NCBI RefSeq assembly: GCF_900096945.1
Contig: NZ_FMKA01000014.1
Location: forward strand, 1-64,000
Direction of reading: 5' to 3'
From: Anaerobium acetethylicum
GTDB lineage: Bacteria > Bacillota > Clostridia > Lachnospirales > Lachnospiraceae
DNA length: 64,000 nucleotides
Positions within the stretch are counted from its first letter, which is position 1; each line of letters starts with the position of its first letter. The notes below the pieces were generated by a model. That model saw only the letters and a program-made list of their open reading frames with translations, did not search any database and was not told the DNA's origin. The position numbers and the translations under genes are program-made. This document shows positions 33,977-44,181 of this stretch, piece after piece.

Positions 33977-34156
33977 ATGGACATAGCAGCATTATCAATA
34001 ATAATGAGTCAGTCAAGAGTACAGGAATCAGCTGGCATTTCGGTAATGAAGATGGCAATGGATACAGGAAAAGAATCGGCTGCCCAGATGACAGAAATGA
34101 TGAAGAACATGGCAGTAGATCCTAATCGAGGACTGCATTTGGATGTTCGAGTATAG
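33977..34156 (+). CDS. YjfB family putative motility protein
   Basis: A 59-residue protein (MDIAALSIIMSQSRVQESAG, then ISVMKMAMDTGKE) matching the small YjfB/PF14070 family found in flagellated Bacillota, often near flagellar or chemotaxis genes and of unknown function. ATG 33977 follows GGGAGGTG. It lies between the direct repeats and the chemoreceptor genes. Confidence 0.85.
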   Translation: MDIAALSIIMSQSRVQESAGISVMKMAMDTGKESAAQMTEMMKNMAVDPNRGLHLDVRV

Positions 34157-34348
34157 GTATTGATGAAGAGAAGAACGAAAGTTAAAGTTGGAATTATATG
34201 GATATGAGAGTCATGGCGAATATGGTACAGAGAAAGACTTTCTTCGCTCCTTAGAAGTGCAATGCGAAAATTAGAAAAAGGATTTGCCCAAAAAGATGAA
34301 TATGAATGAACGTTATTTCAAAATAAATTAGATCAATAGGTGAGAATA

Positions 34349-34405
34349 ATGATGAAAAAGAGAGTTATAAAATAGAATTCAATACGTACCAAGTTAGTAG
34401 TATCA
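34349..34405 (+). other. Broken 5' end of the first chemoreceptor gene: best start followed by an amber codon
   Basis: ATGATG at 34349-34354, preceded by TAGGTGAG, opens a frame reading MMKKRVIK, then TAG (34373-34375), then [16 protein letters not shown] in the same frame as the receptor below. A basic N-terminus followed by a hydrophobic helix is exactly what a chemoreceptor needs, so the TAG appears to interrupt the natural start. The next ATG (34406) has no ribosome site. Confidence 0.7.
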
Positions 34406-36355
34406 ATGATAGCGCTGTGTGTTCTACCGCTTATTATTTTAGGGATGGGTTCCTATCAGCAATTAAAATCCAAGCTGGATGAAAAGCTAAGATTGACAAG
34501 CACACAGACCTTGTCGCAGATAAATGAAAGTTTGCAGGAATACTTTAATGGAATGACTCAATTGATATCTGTGGCTACGGATAATTATCATATAAATCAT
34601 ATAAATGAAGGCGATCATATAACCTATGCAATCGATTTGCCGAAAAATATGAAGGAAAATAATGCAGATATCCTAAATGTGTATTATGGTCTTGCAGACA
34701 AGGGAATACATATATATCCCGAAACCGAATTACCTGATGATTACGATCCTACAACGAGACCCTGGTATCAGGATGCAGTTGCTAAGGAGGGCAATGTGAT
34801 ATTGACAACTCCGTATGAAGACGCTTCTACTGGAGACAATGTTATCACAATAGCAAAAGCAGTAGTGAGCAATGGCAAGGTTATCGGGGTGATTGCGATG
34901 GATTGCTCATTATCTACTTTGACGGAGAAGATAGGCCAGAAGAAGGTGGGAAATAGCGGCTATATTTTTCTCGCGGACCAGGAGGGCAAGATCATTGCAC
35001 ATCCTAACAGCGAATTGATCAATACGGATACGGCAGCAAAACTGTCATTTTGGTCACAGGCCAAAAAAAATGATAGCGGTTTTGTTGACTATAATTATAA
35101 TGATGAAAATAAATTTGGGGTATTTCAGACGAATGCGATTACCGGTTGGAAACTGGTTGCGACTCTTGATGACGAAGAGCTTACGGATGATACGAAATCC
35201 ATATTAAATACCACGTTCATAATTATTGCGTTGATGGCTTTGATATCAATTGGAGTTTCTGTATTTATTAGTTCTGGAATTTCAAAGAACATATCAATGC
35301 TCATGTATGTGTTTTCGAAAGCATCCCATGGAGACTTTACAGTAACAATTAAGACAAAAACAAAAGATGAATTTAAAGACTTGGCAGAGTCGTTTAATAT
35401 TATGATTAAAGATGTATCAAATCTTTTAGGAAATGTGATCCGTTCAGCGGAAACAGTAGAAGAAACGTCCTCTCATCTGGCCTCTATGTCTTCAGAAGCA
35501 ACACTTGCCGTAGGTGAAGTTGCAAAAGCAATTGACGAAGTTTCCAGAGGTGCAATTACGCAGGCAGAAGAGACGCAGGAAGGTGTCAATGGTATGGAAC
35601 GGCTGTCAGTAAAACTGGATGAAATTAATGGGAATTCCGATGAAATGGATTTGATAGCAAATAATACAAAAGCGCTAAGCTCAAATGGTCTTATCATGGT
35701 TGAAACATTAATTGAAAAGTCCAATAAGACAAAAGCCGCTACGGATGAAGTGAATCGAATTATTGGGGATATGTATGAAAGTTCATTGCAGATCAGTAAT
35801 ATTTCAGACGCATTGGCAGCAATAACGGCACAGACTAATTTATTATCCTTGAATGCAAGCATAGAAGCCGCAAGGGCAGGCGAGGCAGGCAGAGGGTTTG
35901 CTGTTGTTGCCAGCGAAATCAGAAATCTGGCAGAGCAGTCTAAGAATTCGACAGAAGAGATAAAAGCAATTATTGAAGATATTCAGTCTAAAGCTTCTAG
36001 TGTGGCGGAATCGATCAAAGGTACAAACTTTGTTGTCCAGGAACAAGATGTTGCGGTTGTCGAGACGCAGCAAATATTTGATAAAATACTGAACTCCATT
36101 AGTGAGATGGCAAATAAAGTAAGAGAAATAAGGGAATCAATAAAAATAACAAATGAGAATAAATCGGCATTATTATCATCTATGGAAAATATATCAGCAG
36201 TATCTCAGGAAACAGCGTCTGCATCTGAAGAAGTAACTGCTTCCACAGAAGAAATAAATGCAACCATGGAAGAATTCACTAGATATTCTGAAAATCTGAA
36301 AAATGTAGCGGATCAACTTGGCGTAGAAGTTGGTAAATTTGTAATACAAAAATAG
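34406..36355 (+). CDS. Methyl-accepting chemotaxis protein with dCache sensor (start damaged)
   Basis: From ATG 34406 the product is 649 residues. A first membrane helix ([17 protein letters not shown]) leads into a dCache_1 extracellular sensor (~30-265; [38 protein letters not shown]), a second membrane helix (~270-295), HAMP, and the signalling hairpin with tip [16 protein letters not shown] (E487). It ends without a CheR-tethering pentapeptide. The signals it senses (probably amino acids or organic acids) are unknown. The most plausible start is 57 bases upstream, but a TAG lies between, so the gene is either inactive, reinitiating poorly or suppressed. Confidence 0.85.
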   Translation: MIALCVLPLIILGMGSYQQLKSKLDEKLRLTSTQTLSQINESLQEYFNGMTQLISVATDNYHINHINEGDHITYAIDLPKNMKENNADILNVYYGLADKGIHIYPETELPDDYDPTTRPWYQDAVAKEGNVILTTPYEDASTGDNVITIAKAVVSNGKVIGVIAMDCSLSTLTEKIGQKKVGNSGYIFLADQEGKIIAHPNSELINTDTAAKLSFWSQAKKNDSGFVDYNYNDENKFGVFQTNAITGWKLVATLDDEELTDDTKSILNTTFIIIALMALISIGVSVFISSGISKNISMLMYVFSKASHGDFTVTIKTKTKDEFKDLAESFNIMIKDVSNLLGNVIRSAETVEETSSHLASMSSEATLAVGEVAKAIDEVSRGAITQAEETQEGVNGMERLSVKLDEINGNSDEMDLIANNTKALSSNGLIMVETLIEKSNKTKAATDEVNRIIGDMYESSLQISNISDALAAITAQTNLLSLNASIEAARAGEAGRGFAVVASEIRNLAEQSKNSTEEIKAIIEDIQSKASSVAESIKGTNFVVQEQDVAVVETQQIFDKILNSISEMANKVREIRESIKITNENKSALLSSMENISAVSQETASASEEVTASTEEINATMEEFTRYSENLKNVADQLGVEVGKFVIQK

Positions 36356-36447
36356 GGTCCGAATACGAAGGAAAGACTGATAAATTATAAAAGTGAAAAT
36401 ATGTACAGATGATTCAAATAGCGTCAGAACGAGGGGAATAAAAAAAT

Positions 36448-38142
36448 ATGAAAATAAAGTGGAAAATTGTGTCGGCATCCATAGGGATTATCGTATTATT
36501 GACATTATCAATTGTGTTATTTACTCATGAGAAAGTGAATAGCCTTGTTTTCAGTAAAAACAGTGAGGAATTACAGAATTATTCCAATATGGGGCTTCAG
36601 TTGTTCGAACGGTCGTATGAGGGCAGCTGGTCCATAAAGGAGGGCAGACTTTTTAAGGGTGATATACAGATTAATGAAAATTATGAATTGATTGATGGCT
36701 TTACAAAAGGGAGCCAGGTTCTTGCCACGGTGTTTCAAAATGATATGAGAATCGCGACCAATGTGCAGGATGAAAGTGGAAAGAGAATGATTGGAACGCG
36801 GGCATCTGAGGAAGTGATAGACCAGGTCATTAAACAAGGCAGGCCATATTTGGGCACTGCCAATATTCTTGGAAAGTCCGCCCAGACATATTATATTCCG
36901 ATTAAGGATGAAGGCGGAACAGTAATTGGGATGTGGTTCGTTGGAATTTATACAGATGTGGTTTCGAAAAAGATTGATGATGCAATGATGATCATTGTCT
37001 GTCTGGCAGGCATATTATTAGTGGTCGCTGTTCTTGTAGCATATTTACTTGGGAATACCATTGCCAAAGGTATTAAAAGGATTCAGGACAGGCTGCATCT
37101 TATGGAAGAAGGAAAATTTGATTTCTGTTTTGAAGAAAAGCTGCTGAAGCGAAAAGATGAAGTTGGTGCTATTGCGCGTTCATCTTATAACATGCAGAGC
37201 AAGATAGCGGAAATAATAAAAAACATCCAGATTGAATCTGAGAATGTAAAAGGGATTTCAAGTCAGACTTTTAAGAGAATGGAAGAAGTGCATAGTAATA
37301 TTGAAGATATTTTAGCAACAACAGAAGAGTTATCAGCAGGAATGGAAGAGACATCAGCTTCGACAGAAGAAATGAATGCCTCTGCCTGTGAAATTGAATC
37401 GGAAGTTTCTGACATGAAAGATCGCACATTACGTGGAGAGAATCTGGCGCATGAGATAAAACGGCGTGCAGGAAAACTGAAGGATGAGACAGGGAAATCG
37501 CATCAGAACGCAATTGAAATCTATGATAGGACCAACATACAGTTGCGTGAATCAATCAAGAGGACAGGAGCGATAGAAGAAATTAAGGAGCTGTCACAGA
37601 CTATTCTGCAAATTACAAGTCAGACTAATCTTCTGGCCCTGAATGCCGCAATAGAAGCAGCCAGAGCGGGCGAGGCCGGCAGGGGATTTGCCGTCGTTGC
37701 AGATGAAATCAGAGTGCTTGCAGAAAATTCTAAAAATGCTGTATCAAGGATTAATGATATTACCTATAACGTATCAGAAGCAGTAGAAAGTGTTGTACAA
37801 GATTCAAAAGCATTGCTTGATTTTGTGGATAATCAGGTTCTGAACGATTATGAAATGCTTGTAGATACCAGCAGGCAATACGATCAGGATGCGGATTCGG
37901 TGCAGCAGGTTGTAACAGAGATTCATATAATTGCGGAGCAGTTATATGAAACGATCCAGCAAATGAGACAGGCTATCGATGAAATTACAACCGCAGCGGG
38001 CGAAGGCGCTCAAGGAACAACTGATATAGCAGCAAGAGTAGCAGATATTGCTTCCAAAACAGATGATGTGTTGCATCAATCAATGGAAAATAAAAAAAGT
38101 GCAGAAAAACTGGACGAAATGGCGGGCTTCTTTCTGTTATAG
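36448..38142 (+). CDS. Methyl-accepting chemotaxis protein with single-Cache-type sensor
   Basis: A 564-residue receptor. Membrane helix 1 ([19 protein letters not shown]), a periplasmic-type sensor (~35-180; [20 protein letters not shown]-like, [20 protein letters not shown]) matching sCache_3 receptors, a second membrane helix (~182-207), HAMP (~208-260) and the cytoplasmic hairpin with [16 protein letters not shown] (E403). The signalling domain is intact. The gene starts after GAGGGGAAT. It follows the damaged receptor by 92 bp and may share its regulation. Confidence 0.92.
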   Translation: MKIKWKIVSASIGIIVLLTLSIVLFTHEKVNSLVFSKNSEELQNYSNMGLQLFERSYEGSWSIKEGRLFKGDIQINENYELIDGFTKGSQVLATVFQNDMRIATNVQDESGKRMIGTRASEEVIDQVIKQGRPYLGTANILGKSAQTYYIPIKDEGGTVIGMWFVGIYTDVVSKKIDDAMMIIVCLAGILLVVAVLVAYLLGNTIAKGIKRIQDRLHLMEEGKFDFCFEEKLLKRKDEVGAIARSSYNMQSKIAEIIKNIQIESENVKGISSQTFKRMEEVHSNIEDILATTEELSAGMEETSASTEEMNASACEIESEVSDMKDRTLRGENLAHEIKRRAGKLKDETGKSHQNAIEIYDRTNIQLRESIKRTGAIEEIKELSQTILQITSQTNLLALNAAIEAARAGEAGRGFAVVADEIRVLAENSKNAVSRINDITYNVSEAVESVVQDSKALLDFVDNQVLNDYEMLVDTSRQYDQDADSVQQVVTEIHIIAEQLYETIQQMRQAIDEITTAAGEGAQGTTDIAARVADIASKTDDVLHQSMENKKSAEKLDEMAGFFLL

Positions 38143-38443
38143 GTTTTAAATAACCTGTCGAAGAGGTTAATAGAAAAACATAAAAATCAGAAAAACTTTT
38201 AATAAATTTTGAAACCGGGTTATCATTTTGGCTGTATTGTGTTATGCTTTTATTTAAAACAAGTCCTAAGGTTTGTGGTTCTGACTGGATATTTCCGGGT
38301 AAAAACCGCAATAAGCAGCAAACATTCCTGGATACAGCAACAGCAGCAATCAGCATCATGGTTATCATTTGGGGATTTGAATATTTTTGTACAATGAAAC
38401 TATACTTCCTGGACCTTGGAAAGCGGATTTCTGAGAAAATGAA
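38143..38443 (+). other. Intergenic region upstream of the HD-GYP gene
   Basis: No supported gene. A short open frame (38244-38447) lacks a ribosome site and resembles nothing I know. A TTGGCT at ~38228 with TTATTT-like sequence may hold the promoter of the next gene, but no strong match is seen. Confidence 0.35.
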
Positions 38444-40138
38444 ATGAGGAATTTGGTGGTAAAAAAAATAAAAAACAATATGGTTATCATCATGATTATC
38501 AGTTTAATCAATATGCTTCTTGTTTTCTTGTTTTATCAAGGCGATCTGATTATAAAAAGAGAAGTATATGGAAAGAATATTGAACATGGAATGACAAAAT
38601 GCGCTGAAGTTGCCAATGGTCTGGACAATATTATTTACCTTGGCGAAAACATTGTTAATTTTATTGATCGGGATTATCAATATTTATCAGACACAAATAA
38701 TCTGGATAGTATGAAAGAGATGTTGATAAATCAGACTTTTGAGTTGATCAACCAGAATGAAAAATATTTTGAAAATCTGTATATAGGGTATGATCAATAT
38801 GTATTCAGTGCTGAAAATGGAGTGTATGAAAACTTTTCGCCTGTCGGAAGGCCCTGGTTCGAGAGTGCACTGGAAAGAGACGGACTGGTTATAACAAGTC
38901 CCTATGAGGATTTTTATACAGGTGAGACGGTGATCACGATTTCAAAAAGAATCGGAAATACTGATGGCGTTGTGGGGCTGGATATCCTGCAAACAAAAAT
39001 ACTGGAAATGTTAAAAAGGGAAACGGAGAGTGCGGATAGTATAAAGTTGGGCTTTATTATTAACCGGGATGGAATTATCATTGCAAGAACGGATGGTGAA
39101 CATACTGGGAAATCAGTTGTTGACAGTTCTCTTGCAAATGCAGATAAGCTGGAACCTTACTATGAACAATTACTGAAGGATGATTCGGGTACAATCATGT
39201 TTGATCAGGAAGGCTACGCTTATGGCCTGGTCCACCAAAAAACCGCATCCGATTGGCAGGTCGTGTATGTGGTTGATAAAGAAGTGATGAGCAGTGAAAC
39301 GATGCTATTAAGGCGTCAGTTTGAAATCTATTTTGTAATATCATTCCTACTGTTAAACTCTGTCGTCATTGTTTATAACTACAAAAGACATAAGGCTATA
39401 AAATTGAAAGAACGTGCAGAAAATGCAGAAAAAAATCTGCTGGAACACAAAAAACAGCTGGAAAATCTTGTGAACGAAAGAACGGAGAAGATACTGCTGC
39501 AATCGAAAAAGTTAGAGGAATTAAATACTGCAGTTATCGATAATTTGGCTGATGTTGTAGAGTTTCGTGATTTGGAGTCAGGACAGCATATCAAACGAAT
39601 GAAGAATTATGTGGAAATTGTCATAAAGAAGGCAATAGAGTTATACCCGGAGTATGCCAGTTACCAGGACAAAATCGGTAAGATATGTGAGGCTTCTGCG
39701 CTGCATGATATAGGTAAGATCGGAATATCGGACCTGATTCTGTTGAAACCAGGAAAACTCACCATAGAAGAATTCGAAGAGATCAAAAAGCATACGATTA
39801 TTGGAGGAGAGCTGGCGGCAAAAATCCTGGAAAAATATGATGCGGATTTAAAAGAGTTTGGCTATCAAATATGCAGATATCATCACGAAAGATATGATGG
39901 CAAAGGATACCCGGACGGCTTGAAAAATGAAGATATACCATTTTGCGCACAAGTGGTTGGAATTGTGGATGTTTATGATGCCCTGATCGAGAAAAGGGTA
40001 TATAAGAAGCCATTCAGCCATGAGAAGGCTATTGAAATGATTGTAAATGGAGAATGTGGGAAGTTTTCGGAAAAGATCATAAACACTTTATTGCTGGTGG
40101 AGGATGAATTAAAAGCGATCGGTCATGAAAATAATTGA
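38444..40138 (+). CDS. Membrane HD-GYP cyclic-di-GMP phosphodiesterase with dCache sensor
   Basis: A 564-residue sensor enzyme. Helix 1 (~13-32), a dCache domain (~35-280; RPWFESALERDGLVITSPYE, then TGETVITISKRI), helix 2 (~290-310), a coiled coil (~315-355) and an HD-GYP domain (~360-560). Metal-binding HD is HDIGKIG (H421, D422), followed by HTIIGGE, HHERYDGKGYP (H480, H481, then the GYP) and VDVYDAL. The full HHExxDGxGYP pattern supports c-di-GMP hydrolysis, a switch usually promoting motility, in line with the nearby flagellar and chemotaxis genes. ATG 38444 has a weak ribosome site; a GTG at 38456 after GAGGA is an alternative. Confidence 0.88.
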   Translation: MRNLVVKKIKNNMVIIMIISLINMLLVFLFYQGDLIIKREVYGKNIEHGMTKCAEVANGLDNIIYLGENIVNFIDRDYQYLSDTNNLDSMKEMLINQTFELINQNEKYFENLYIGYDQYVFSAENGVYENFSPVGRPWFESALERDGLVITSPYEDFYTGETVITISKRIGNTDGVVGLDILQTKILEMLKRETESADSIKLGFIINRDGIIIARTDGEHTGKSVVDSSLANADKLEPYYEQLLKDDSGTIMFDQEGYAYGLVHQKTASDWQVVYVVDKEVMSSETMLLRRQFEIYFVISFLLLNSVVIVYNYKRHKAIKLKERAENAEKNLLEHKKQLENLVNERTEKILLQSKKLEELNTAVIDNLADVVEFRDLESGQHIKRMKNYVEIVIKKAIELYPEYASYQDKIGKICEASALHDIGKIGISDLILLKPGKLTIEEFEEIKKHTIIGGELAAKILEKYDADLKEFGYQICRYHHERYDGKGYPDGLKNEDIPFCAQVVGIVDVYDALIEKRVYKKPFSHEKAIEMIVNGECGKFSEKIINTLLLVEDELKAIGHENN

Positions 40139-40150
40139 TTTCATTCTAAA

Positions 40151-40214
40151 GGGCGGGTGTGGTGCCCGCCAAACCCACCCGGAACCGGACTTGCGGAACT
40201 TTCGCATCCGGTTC
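40151..40214 (-). other. Group II intron-like structural remnant
   Basis: Read on the minus strand, GAACCGGATGCG ... CCGCAAGTCCGGTTC folds as a stem and is followed by GGGTGGGTTTGGCGGGC. This resembles the segment next to domain IV in bacterial group II introns (pattern CCGGATGCGGnGAAAnnCGCAnGTCCGGTTC). No reverse transcriptase or other intron domains are seen. It may also work as a terminator-like hairpin for the HD-GYP gene. No gene is seen in 40139-40354. Confidence 0.35.
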
Positions 40215-40354
40215 TTCGCTTTAAAGCAGCAGAAATGCCCGGGTAATCGGTCTGTCTGAAGCAGGTAGTGGATAACCTTTCCAAAATTCTCCTTGCATTT
40301 TCCCCTGTTTAGTGTTAAAATATTTAAATCTCACAGGCAAAAAGGCAAAAAGAG

Positions 40355-40384
40355 TTGACGAATTAAAGGTGTTTGTGATATATT
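40355..40384 (+). promoter_or_regulatory. Promoter of rpmG-secE-nusG
   Basis: TTGACG (40355-40360), 18-bp spacer and TATATT (40379-40384), about 90 bp before rpmG. Confidence 0.75.
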
Positions 40385-40472
40385 AGACTAGCGATGGAAG
40401 TAGGTCTTTTTTTTATGCCTAAAAACAAGAAACAATTCAACAAACAAAGAAATTTAAGTGGAGGTGGAAGTT

Positions 40473-40622
40473 GTGCGCGTAAAGATAACATTGGCATGTA
40501 CAGAGTGTAAACAGCGTAATTACAACAGTACAAAGGATAAGAAAGCTCATCCTGACAGAATGGAAACAAAAAAATACTGTAGATTCTGTAAAACACACAC
40601 ATTACACAAAGAAACTAAGTAA
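40473..40622 (+). CDS. rpmG: 50S ribosomal protein L33
   Basis: A 49-residue protein starting at GTG 40473 after [28 protein letters not shown], with zinc-ribbon pairs CTEC and CRFC. All four cysteines are kept, so it is the zinc-binding (C+) form. It is the first gene of the rpmG-secE-nusG unit, as in most Bacillota. Confidence 0.96.
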   Translation: MRVKITLACTECKQRNYNSTKDKKAHPDRMETKKYCRFCKTHTLHKETK

Positions 40623-40654
40623 GAAATTAGAAAACTGACAAAGGAAGTGTAGGA

Positions 40655-40861
40655 ATGGGAGAAACTGTAGTTGCAGAAAAAGCCCCCAAAAAGAGCTGGT
40701 TCAAAGGTCTTAAAGCAGAATTTAAGAAAATTTCCTGGCCAGACAAGAAATCACTTGGTAAACAGACTACAGCAGTTGTAGTCGTATCTATCTTCTTAGG
40801 TGTAATTATTTCCGTAATCGATCTGATCGTAAAATACGGAGTCGAATTCCTAGTAAAATAA
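40655..40861 (+). CDS. secE: Preprotein translocase subunit SecE
   Basis: A 68-residue single-pass SecE: the conserved amphipathic segment WFKGLKAEFKKISWPDKKSL and one membrane helix (TTAVVVVSIFLGVIISVIDL). It clamps SecY in the SecYEG channel. It starts after AAGGAAGTGTAGG and is 16 bp from nusG. Confidence 0.96.
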   Translation: MGETVVAEKAPKKSWFKGLKAEFKKISWPDKKSLGKQTTAVVVVSIFLGVIISVIDLIVKYGVEFLVK

Positions 40862-40877
40862 AGGCAAAGGTGATTTT

Positions 40878-41393
40878 ATGTCAGAGACAAACTGGTATGT
40901 AGTCCATACCTATTCAGGGTATGAAAACAAGGTTAAGGCCAACATTGATAAAACAATTGAAAACAGACATCTTGAGGATCAGATTCTTGAAGTAAGGGTT
41001 CCGATGCAGGATGTTGTCGAAGTGAAGAACGGTGCTAAAAAGCAGGTTCAGAAAAAGCTCTTCCCGGGATATGTTCTTATCAATATGATAATGAATGATG
41101 ACACCTGGTATGTTGTAAGAAACACCAGAGGTGTTACCGGATTTGTTGGTCCTGGATCTAAACCGGTTCCACTCACTGAAGCCGAAATGAAACCATTAGG
41201 AATCAGAACAGACGAGATTGCAATCGACTATGGTGTGGGTGACAGTATTATCGTTACCGGAGGAGTCTGGAAGGATACCGTTGGTATGGTTCAGACAATC
41301 AATCAGCACAAACAGTGCGTTACAATCAACGTTGACCTGTTCGGCCGTGAAACGCCGGTAGAAATAAGTTTCACAGAAGTTAAAAAAATGTAA
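40878..41393 (+). CDS. nusG: Transcription termination/antitermination factor NusG
   Basis: A 171-residue NusG. The N-terminal NGN domain starts WYVVHTYSGYENKVKANI and has LFPGYVLI and RNTRGVTGFVG for contact with RNA polymerase; the C-terminal KOW domain has GDSIIVTGGVWKDTVGMV. It links RNA polymerase to the ribosome and, in Bacillota, promotes pausing. Typical length and position. Confidence 0.97.
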   Translation: MSETNWYVVHTYSGYENKVKANIDKTIENRHLEDQILEVRVPMQDVVEVKNGAKKQVQKKLFPGYVLINMIMNDDTWYVVRNTRGVTGFVGPGSKPVPLTEAEMKPLGIRTDEIAIDYGVGDSIIVTGGVWKDTVGMVQTINQHKQCVTINVDLFGRETPVEISFTEVKKM

Positions 41394-41405
41394 CAAAGTA
41401 AAAGC

Positions 41406-41442
41406 GTCCGGTATTGCCGGATCGTGGGAGGGAAATCCCCGC
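41406..41442 (+). promoter_or_regulatory. rplK leader hairpins
   Basis: A small stem TCCGG/CCGGA is followed by CGTGGGAGGGAAATCCCC. The ten-mer CGTGGGAGGG recurs 45 bp before rplA, each time a short way upstream of the ribosome site. A role in L1 autoregulation is possible, by analogy with the L11-L1 operon. Confidence 0.45.
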
Positions 41443-41472
41443 AAACACCACATTATTTAGGAGGTGCCTAAA

Positions 41473-41898
41473 ATGGCAAAGAAAGTCACAGGTTATATCA
41501 AATTACAGATCCCTGCTGGAAAGGCAACACCAGCTCCACCAGTTGGTCCTGCACTTGGACAGCACGGTGTAAACATTGTACAGTTCACAAAGGAATTCAA
41601 TGCTAAAACAGCAGATCAGGACGGAATTATCACTCCTGTAGTTATCACTGTTTATGCTGACAGAAGCTTCAGCTTCATCACAAAAACTCCGCCTGCAGCT
41701 GTATTACTTAAGAAAGCCTGCAACCTCAAATCAGGTTCTGCAGTTCCTAACAAGACAAAAGTTGCTACAATTACAAAAGCTGAAATTCAGAAAATCGCTG
41801 AATTCAAAATGCCTGACTTAAATGCAGGAAGCCTTGATGCAGCAATCAGCATGATCAGCGGAACTGCAAGAAGCATGGGTATCACTGTAGTAGAGTAG
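41473..41898 (+). CDS. rplK: 50S ribosomal protein L11
   Basis: A 141-residue L11, the usual length. [20 protein letters not shown] followed by [15 protein letters not shown]. It binds the GTPase centre of 23S rRNA. I chose ATG 41473 after TAGGAGGTG, rather than an upstream GTG. Confidence 0.97.
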   Translation: MAKKVTGYIKLQIPAGKATPAPPVGPALGQHGVNIVQFTKEFNAKTADQDGIITPVVITVYADRSFSFITKTPPAAVLLKKACNLKSGSAVPNKTKVATITKAEIQKIAEFKMPDLNAGSLDAAISMISGTARSMGITVVE

Positions 41899-41967
41899 CG
41901 GATGACCATTGAGTCTGAATATGTTTTTGAACTTAATGCAGAACTAAAAAAGGAAACATCAAACAAA

Positions 41968-41987
41968 CGTGGGAGGGTTTGCTCCCG
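41968..41987 (+). promoter_or_regulatory. rplA leader hairpin sharing CGTGGGAGGG with the rplK leader
   Basis: CGTGGGAGGG, then TTTGCTCCCG: GGGAG pairs with CTCCC. The sequence, its distance to the ribosome site and the CCAC nearby mirror the rplK leader. Function as an r-protein binding site is inference. Confidence 0.45.
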
Positions 41988-42012
41988 ATAATACCACTAG
42001 GAGGTTATTTAT

Positions 42013-42705
42013 ATGAAACGAGGAAAAAGATACGCTGAGGCTGCTAAATTAGTAGACCGCGCAACTCTTTACGATACAGCAGACGGTATTGCATTAGCAA
42101 AAAAATCTGCAGTAGCAAAATTTGATGAAACAATCGAAGCTCACATCAGAACAGGCTGTGATGGACGTCACGCTGATCAGCAGATCCGTGGTGCAGTTGT
42201 ATTACCACACGGAACTGGTAAGGTAGTTAAGATCTTAGTTTTCGCGAAAGGCGATAAAGTTGCAGAAGCAGAAGCAGCTGGAGCAGATTTCGTAGGCGGA
42301 GAAGAATTAATACCTAGAATCCAGAACGAAGGCTGGTTTGATTTCGACGTAGTAGTTGCTACACCTGACATGATGGGTGTTGTTGGTCGTTTAGGACGTG
42401 TACTCGGACCTAAAGGATTAATGCCAAACCCAAAAGCTGGTACAGTTACTATGGACGTTACGAAGGCAGTTAACGACATCAAAGCTGGTAAGATTGAGTA
42501 CAGATTAGATAAAACAAACATTATCCATGTGCCAATTGGAAAAGCTTCATTCACTGAAGAAAAATTAGCGGACAACTTCCAGACGCTTATCGCTGCAATT
42601 GTCAAAGCAAAACCATCAGCAGTTAAGGGACAGTTCTTGAAGAGTGTAACACTTACTTCAACTATGGGACCTGGCGTAAAACTTAACCCTGTTAAGTTCC
42701 TGTAA
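42013..42705 (+). CDS. rplA: 50S ribosomal protein L1
   Basis: A 230-residue L1 at the E-site stalk; it also represses its own mRNA in many bacteria. [20 protein letters not shown] start, [20 protein letters not shown] core and [16 protein letters not shown]-type end are all present. ATG 42013 follows TAGGAGG. Confidence 0.97.
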   Translation: MKRGKRYAEAAKLVDRATLYDTADGIALAKKSAVAKFDETIEAHIRTGCDGRHADQQIRGAVVLPHGTGKVVKILVFAKGDKVAEAEAAGADFVGGEELIPRIQNEGWFDFDVVVATPDMMGVVGRLGRVLGPKGLMPNPKAGTVTMDVTKAVNDIKAGKIEYRLDKTNIIHVPIGKASFTEEKLADNFQTLIAAIVKAKPSAVKGQFLKSVTLTSTMGPGVKLNPVKFL

Positions 42706-42715
42706 TAATTTTGTG

Positions 42716-42744
42716 TTGACATCTGCAATATAGAATGTTATAAT
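42716..42744 (+). promoter_or_regulatory. Promoter of rplJ-rplL
   Basis: TTGACA (42716-42721), 17-bp spacer, TATAAT (42739-42744): full consensus. It gives the rplJL unit its own start after rplA. Confidence 0.93.
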
Positions 42745-42922
42745 TCAAAACTGTGGAACGCAGTTAATGTGTTCTGCAGTTGTAAAAGCAACAAACTGCC
42801 GTAGACAGTAGGTGCCGTAAGGCATAAGTTTGAAACGCCTACCGAGGATATGATTTCTGATAAGAATGAATTCTAAATCCTCTTTGTCTTAGGAGCAATC
42901 TGAAGATAAAGAGGATTTTTTT
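42745..42922 (+). ncRNA. L10 leader (ribosomal protein L10/L12-responsive attenuator)
   Basis: The leader contains the L10-leader hallmarks GTAGACAGTAGGTG and GCCTACCGAGG, which pair to form the kink-turn region bound by L10(L12)4. It ends with a terminator: AAATCCTCTTT (42875-42885) with AAAGAGGATTTTTTT (42908-42922). Excess L10 would favour termination before rplJ. Confidence 0.88.
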
Positions 42923-42971
42923 AATCTTAGAGGCGACCGGCAGAAAAATCTTATAAGGAGGTGCACCATTA

Positions 42972-43460
42972 ATGGCAAAAGTAGAAATTAAGAAACCTAT
43001 CGTAGAAGAAATTTCTGAAAGCATCAAGGACGCACAGTCAGTTGTATTAGTTGACTACCGTGGACTTACAGTAGAACAGGATACGAAATTACGTAAACAG
43101 TTAAGGGAAGCAGGTATTACTTATAAAGTTTATAAGAATACAATGATGAACTTTGCATTCAAAGGAACTGCTTTCGAAGCTCTTGCTCCACATTTAGAAG
43201 GACCAAGCGCAATCGCAATTTCAACTACTGATGCGACAGCTCCAGCGAGAATCTTAAATGATTTCGTTAAAACAGCTCCAGCATTAGAATTAAAAGCAGG
43301 CGTTGTAGAAGGAAAATACTACGACGAAGCAGGCATTAAAATTGTTGCTGCTATTCCATCAAGAGAAGTTCTTCTTGCGAAGTTACTTGGAAGCATGCAG
43401 TCACCAATCACAAACTTTGCTCGTGTTATCAAACAGATCGCAGAAGCAAAAGAAGCTTAA
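42972..43460 (+). CDS. rplJ: 50S ribosomal protein L10
   Basis: A 162-residue L10. MAKVEIKKPIVEEISESIKD, then QSVVLVDYRGLTVEQ and KVYKNTMMNFAF are characteristic. It anchors the L7/L12 dimers. Start behind AGGAGGTG. Confidence 0.97.
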   Translation: MAKVEIKKPIVEEISESIKDAQSVVLVDYRGLTVEQDTKLRKQLREAGITYKVYKNTMMNFAFKGTAFEALAPHLEGPSAIAISTTDATAPARILNDFVKTAPALELKAGVVEGKYYDEAGIKIVAAIPSREVLLAKLLGSMQSPITNFARVIKQIAEAKEA

Positions 43461-43590
43461 TCTGGCAGCTTAAGACAGATGACGGGGTCTGGACCATAAG
43501 TCCTGAAGAACCCGGAAAAACAGTAATCACAATAAGAAACGGATAACCGTTCTATTGTCAAAACAAAAAAATAATCGGAGGTACAATAAA

Positions 43591-43962
43591 ATGGCAAAAT
43601 TAACAGCAGCAGAAATGATCGAAGCAATCAAAGAATTAACTGTAGTAGAATTAAATGATTTAGTAAAAGCATGTGAAGAAGAATTTGGTGTATCAGCAGC
43701 AGCAGGTGTTGTAGTTGCAGCAGCTGGCCCAGCAGCAGAAGTTGAAGAAAAAACTGAATTCAACGTAGAATTAACTGAAGTAGGCCCTAACAAAGTTAAG
43801 GTTATCAAAGTTGTTCGTGAAGCTACTGGCTTAGGCTTAAAAGAAGCTAAAGAAGTTGTTGACGGAGCTCCAAGCATCGTTAAAGCTGACGCAGCTAAAG
43901 CAGAAGCAGAAGAAATCAAAGCTAAACTTGAAGCAGAAGGCGCTAAAGTTACTCTTAAGTAA
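43591..43962 (+). CDS. rplL: 50S ribosomal protein L7/L12
   Basis: A 123-residue stalk protein. N-terminal dimerisation helices ([20 protein letters not shown]), an Ala/Val-rich hinge ([15 protein letters not shown]) and the C-terminal factor-binding domain ([20 protein letters not shown]). I chose ATG 43591 after CGGAGGT. Confidence 0.97.
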   Translation: MAKLTAAEMIEAIKELTVVELNDLVKACEEEFGVSAAAGVVVAAAGPAAEVEEKTEFNVELTEVGPNKVKVIKVVREATGLGLKEAKEVVDGAPSIVKADAAKAEAEEIKAKLEAEGAKVTLK

Positions 43963-43983
43963 TTAAAGCCTTTTTACATTTGG

Positions 43984-44026
43984 AAATGCCTGCATTCCGG
44001 CCTGGCCGGTTGCAGGCATTTTTGCG
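43984..44026 (+). terminator. rplL terminator
   Basis: AAATGCCTGCA pairs with TGCAGGCATTT around a GC-rich inner stem (CCGGCC/GGCCGG), followed by TTTTT. It separates rplJL from rpoBC, which then has its own promoter. Confidence 0.85.
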
Positions 44027-44181
44027 TTATAAGAGCATGTCCAGTGAAGTTGGTCCATGCCCCTGTAATGCAAAACCCTCCGGGGGATGTGCAGTCGGGC
44101 TTTTGGTATATGATTGGCTGCCACGGGAGTTGAAGCGGCGAATCCACTTTTTGTGATTTCATTTGCCAGCCGAAGCACAGC

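Noticed and set aside
34373-34375. TAG as a sense codon (pyrrolysine)
   Set aside because: No sign of pyrrolysine genes and other genes here end normally with TAG; a nonsense mutation is simpler.
38244-38447. 67-residue frame before the HD-GYP gene
   Set aside because: No ribosome site and no recognisable sequence.
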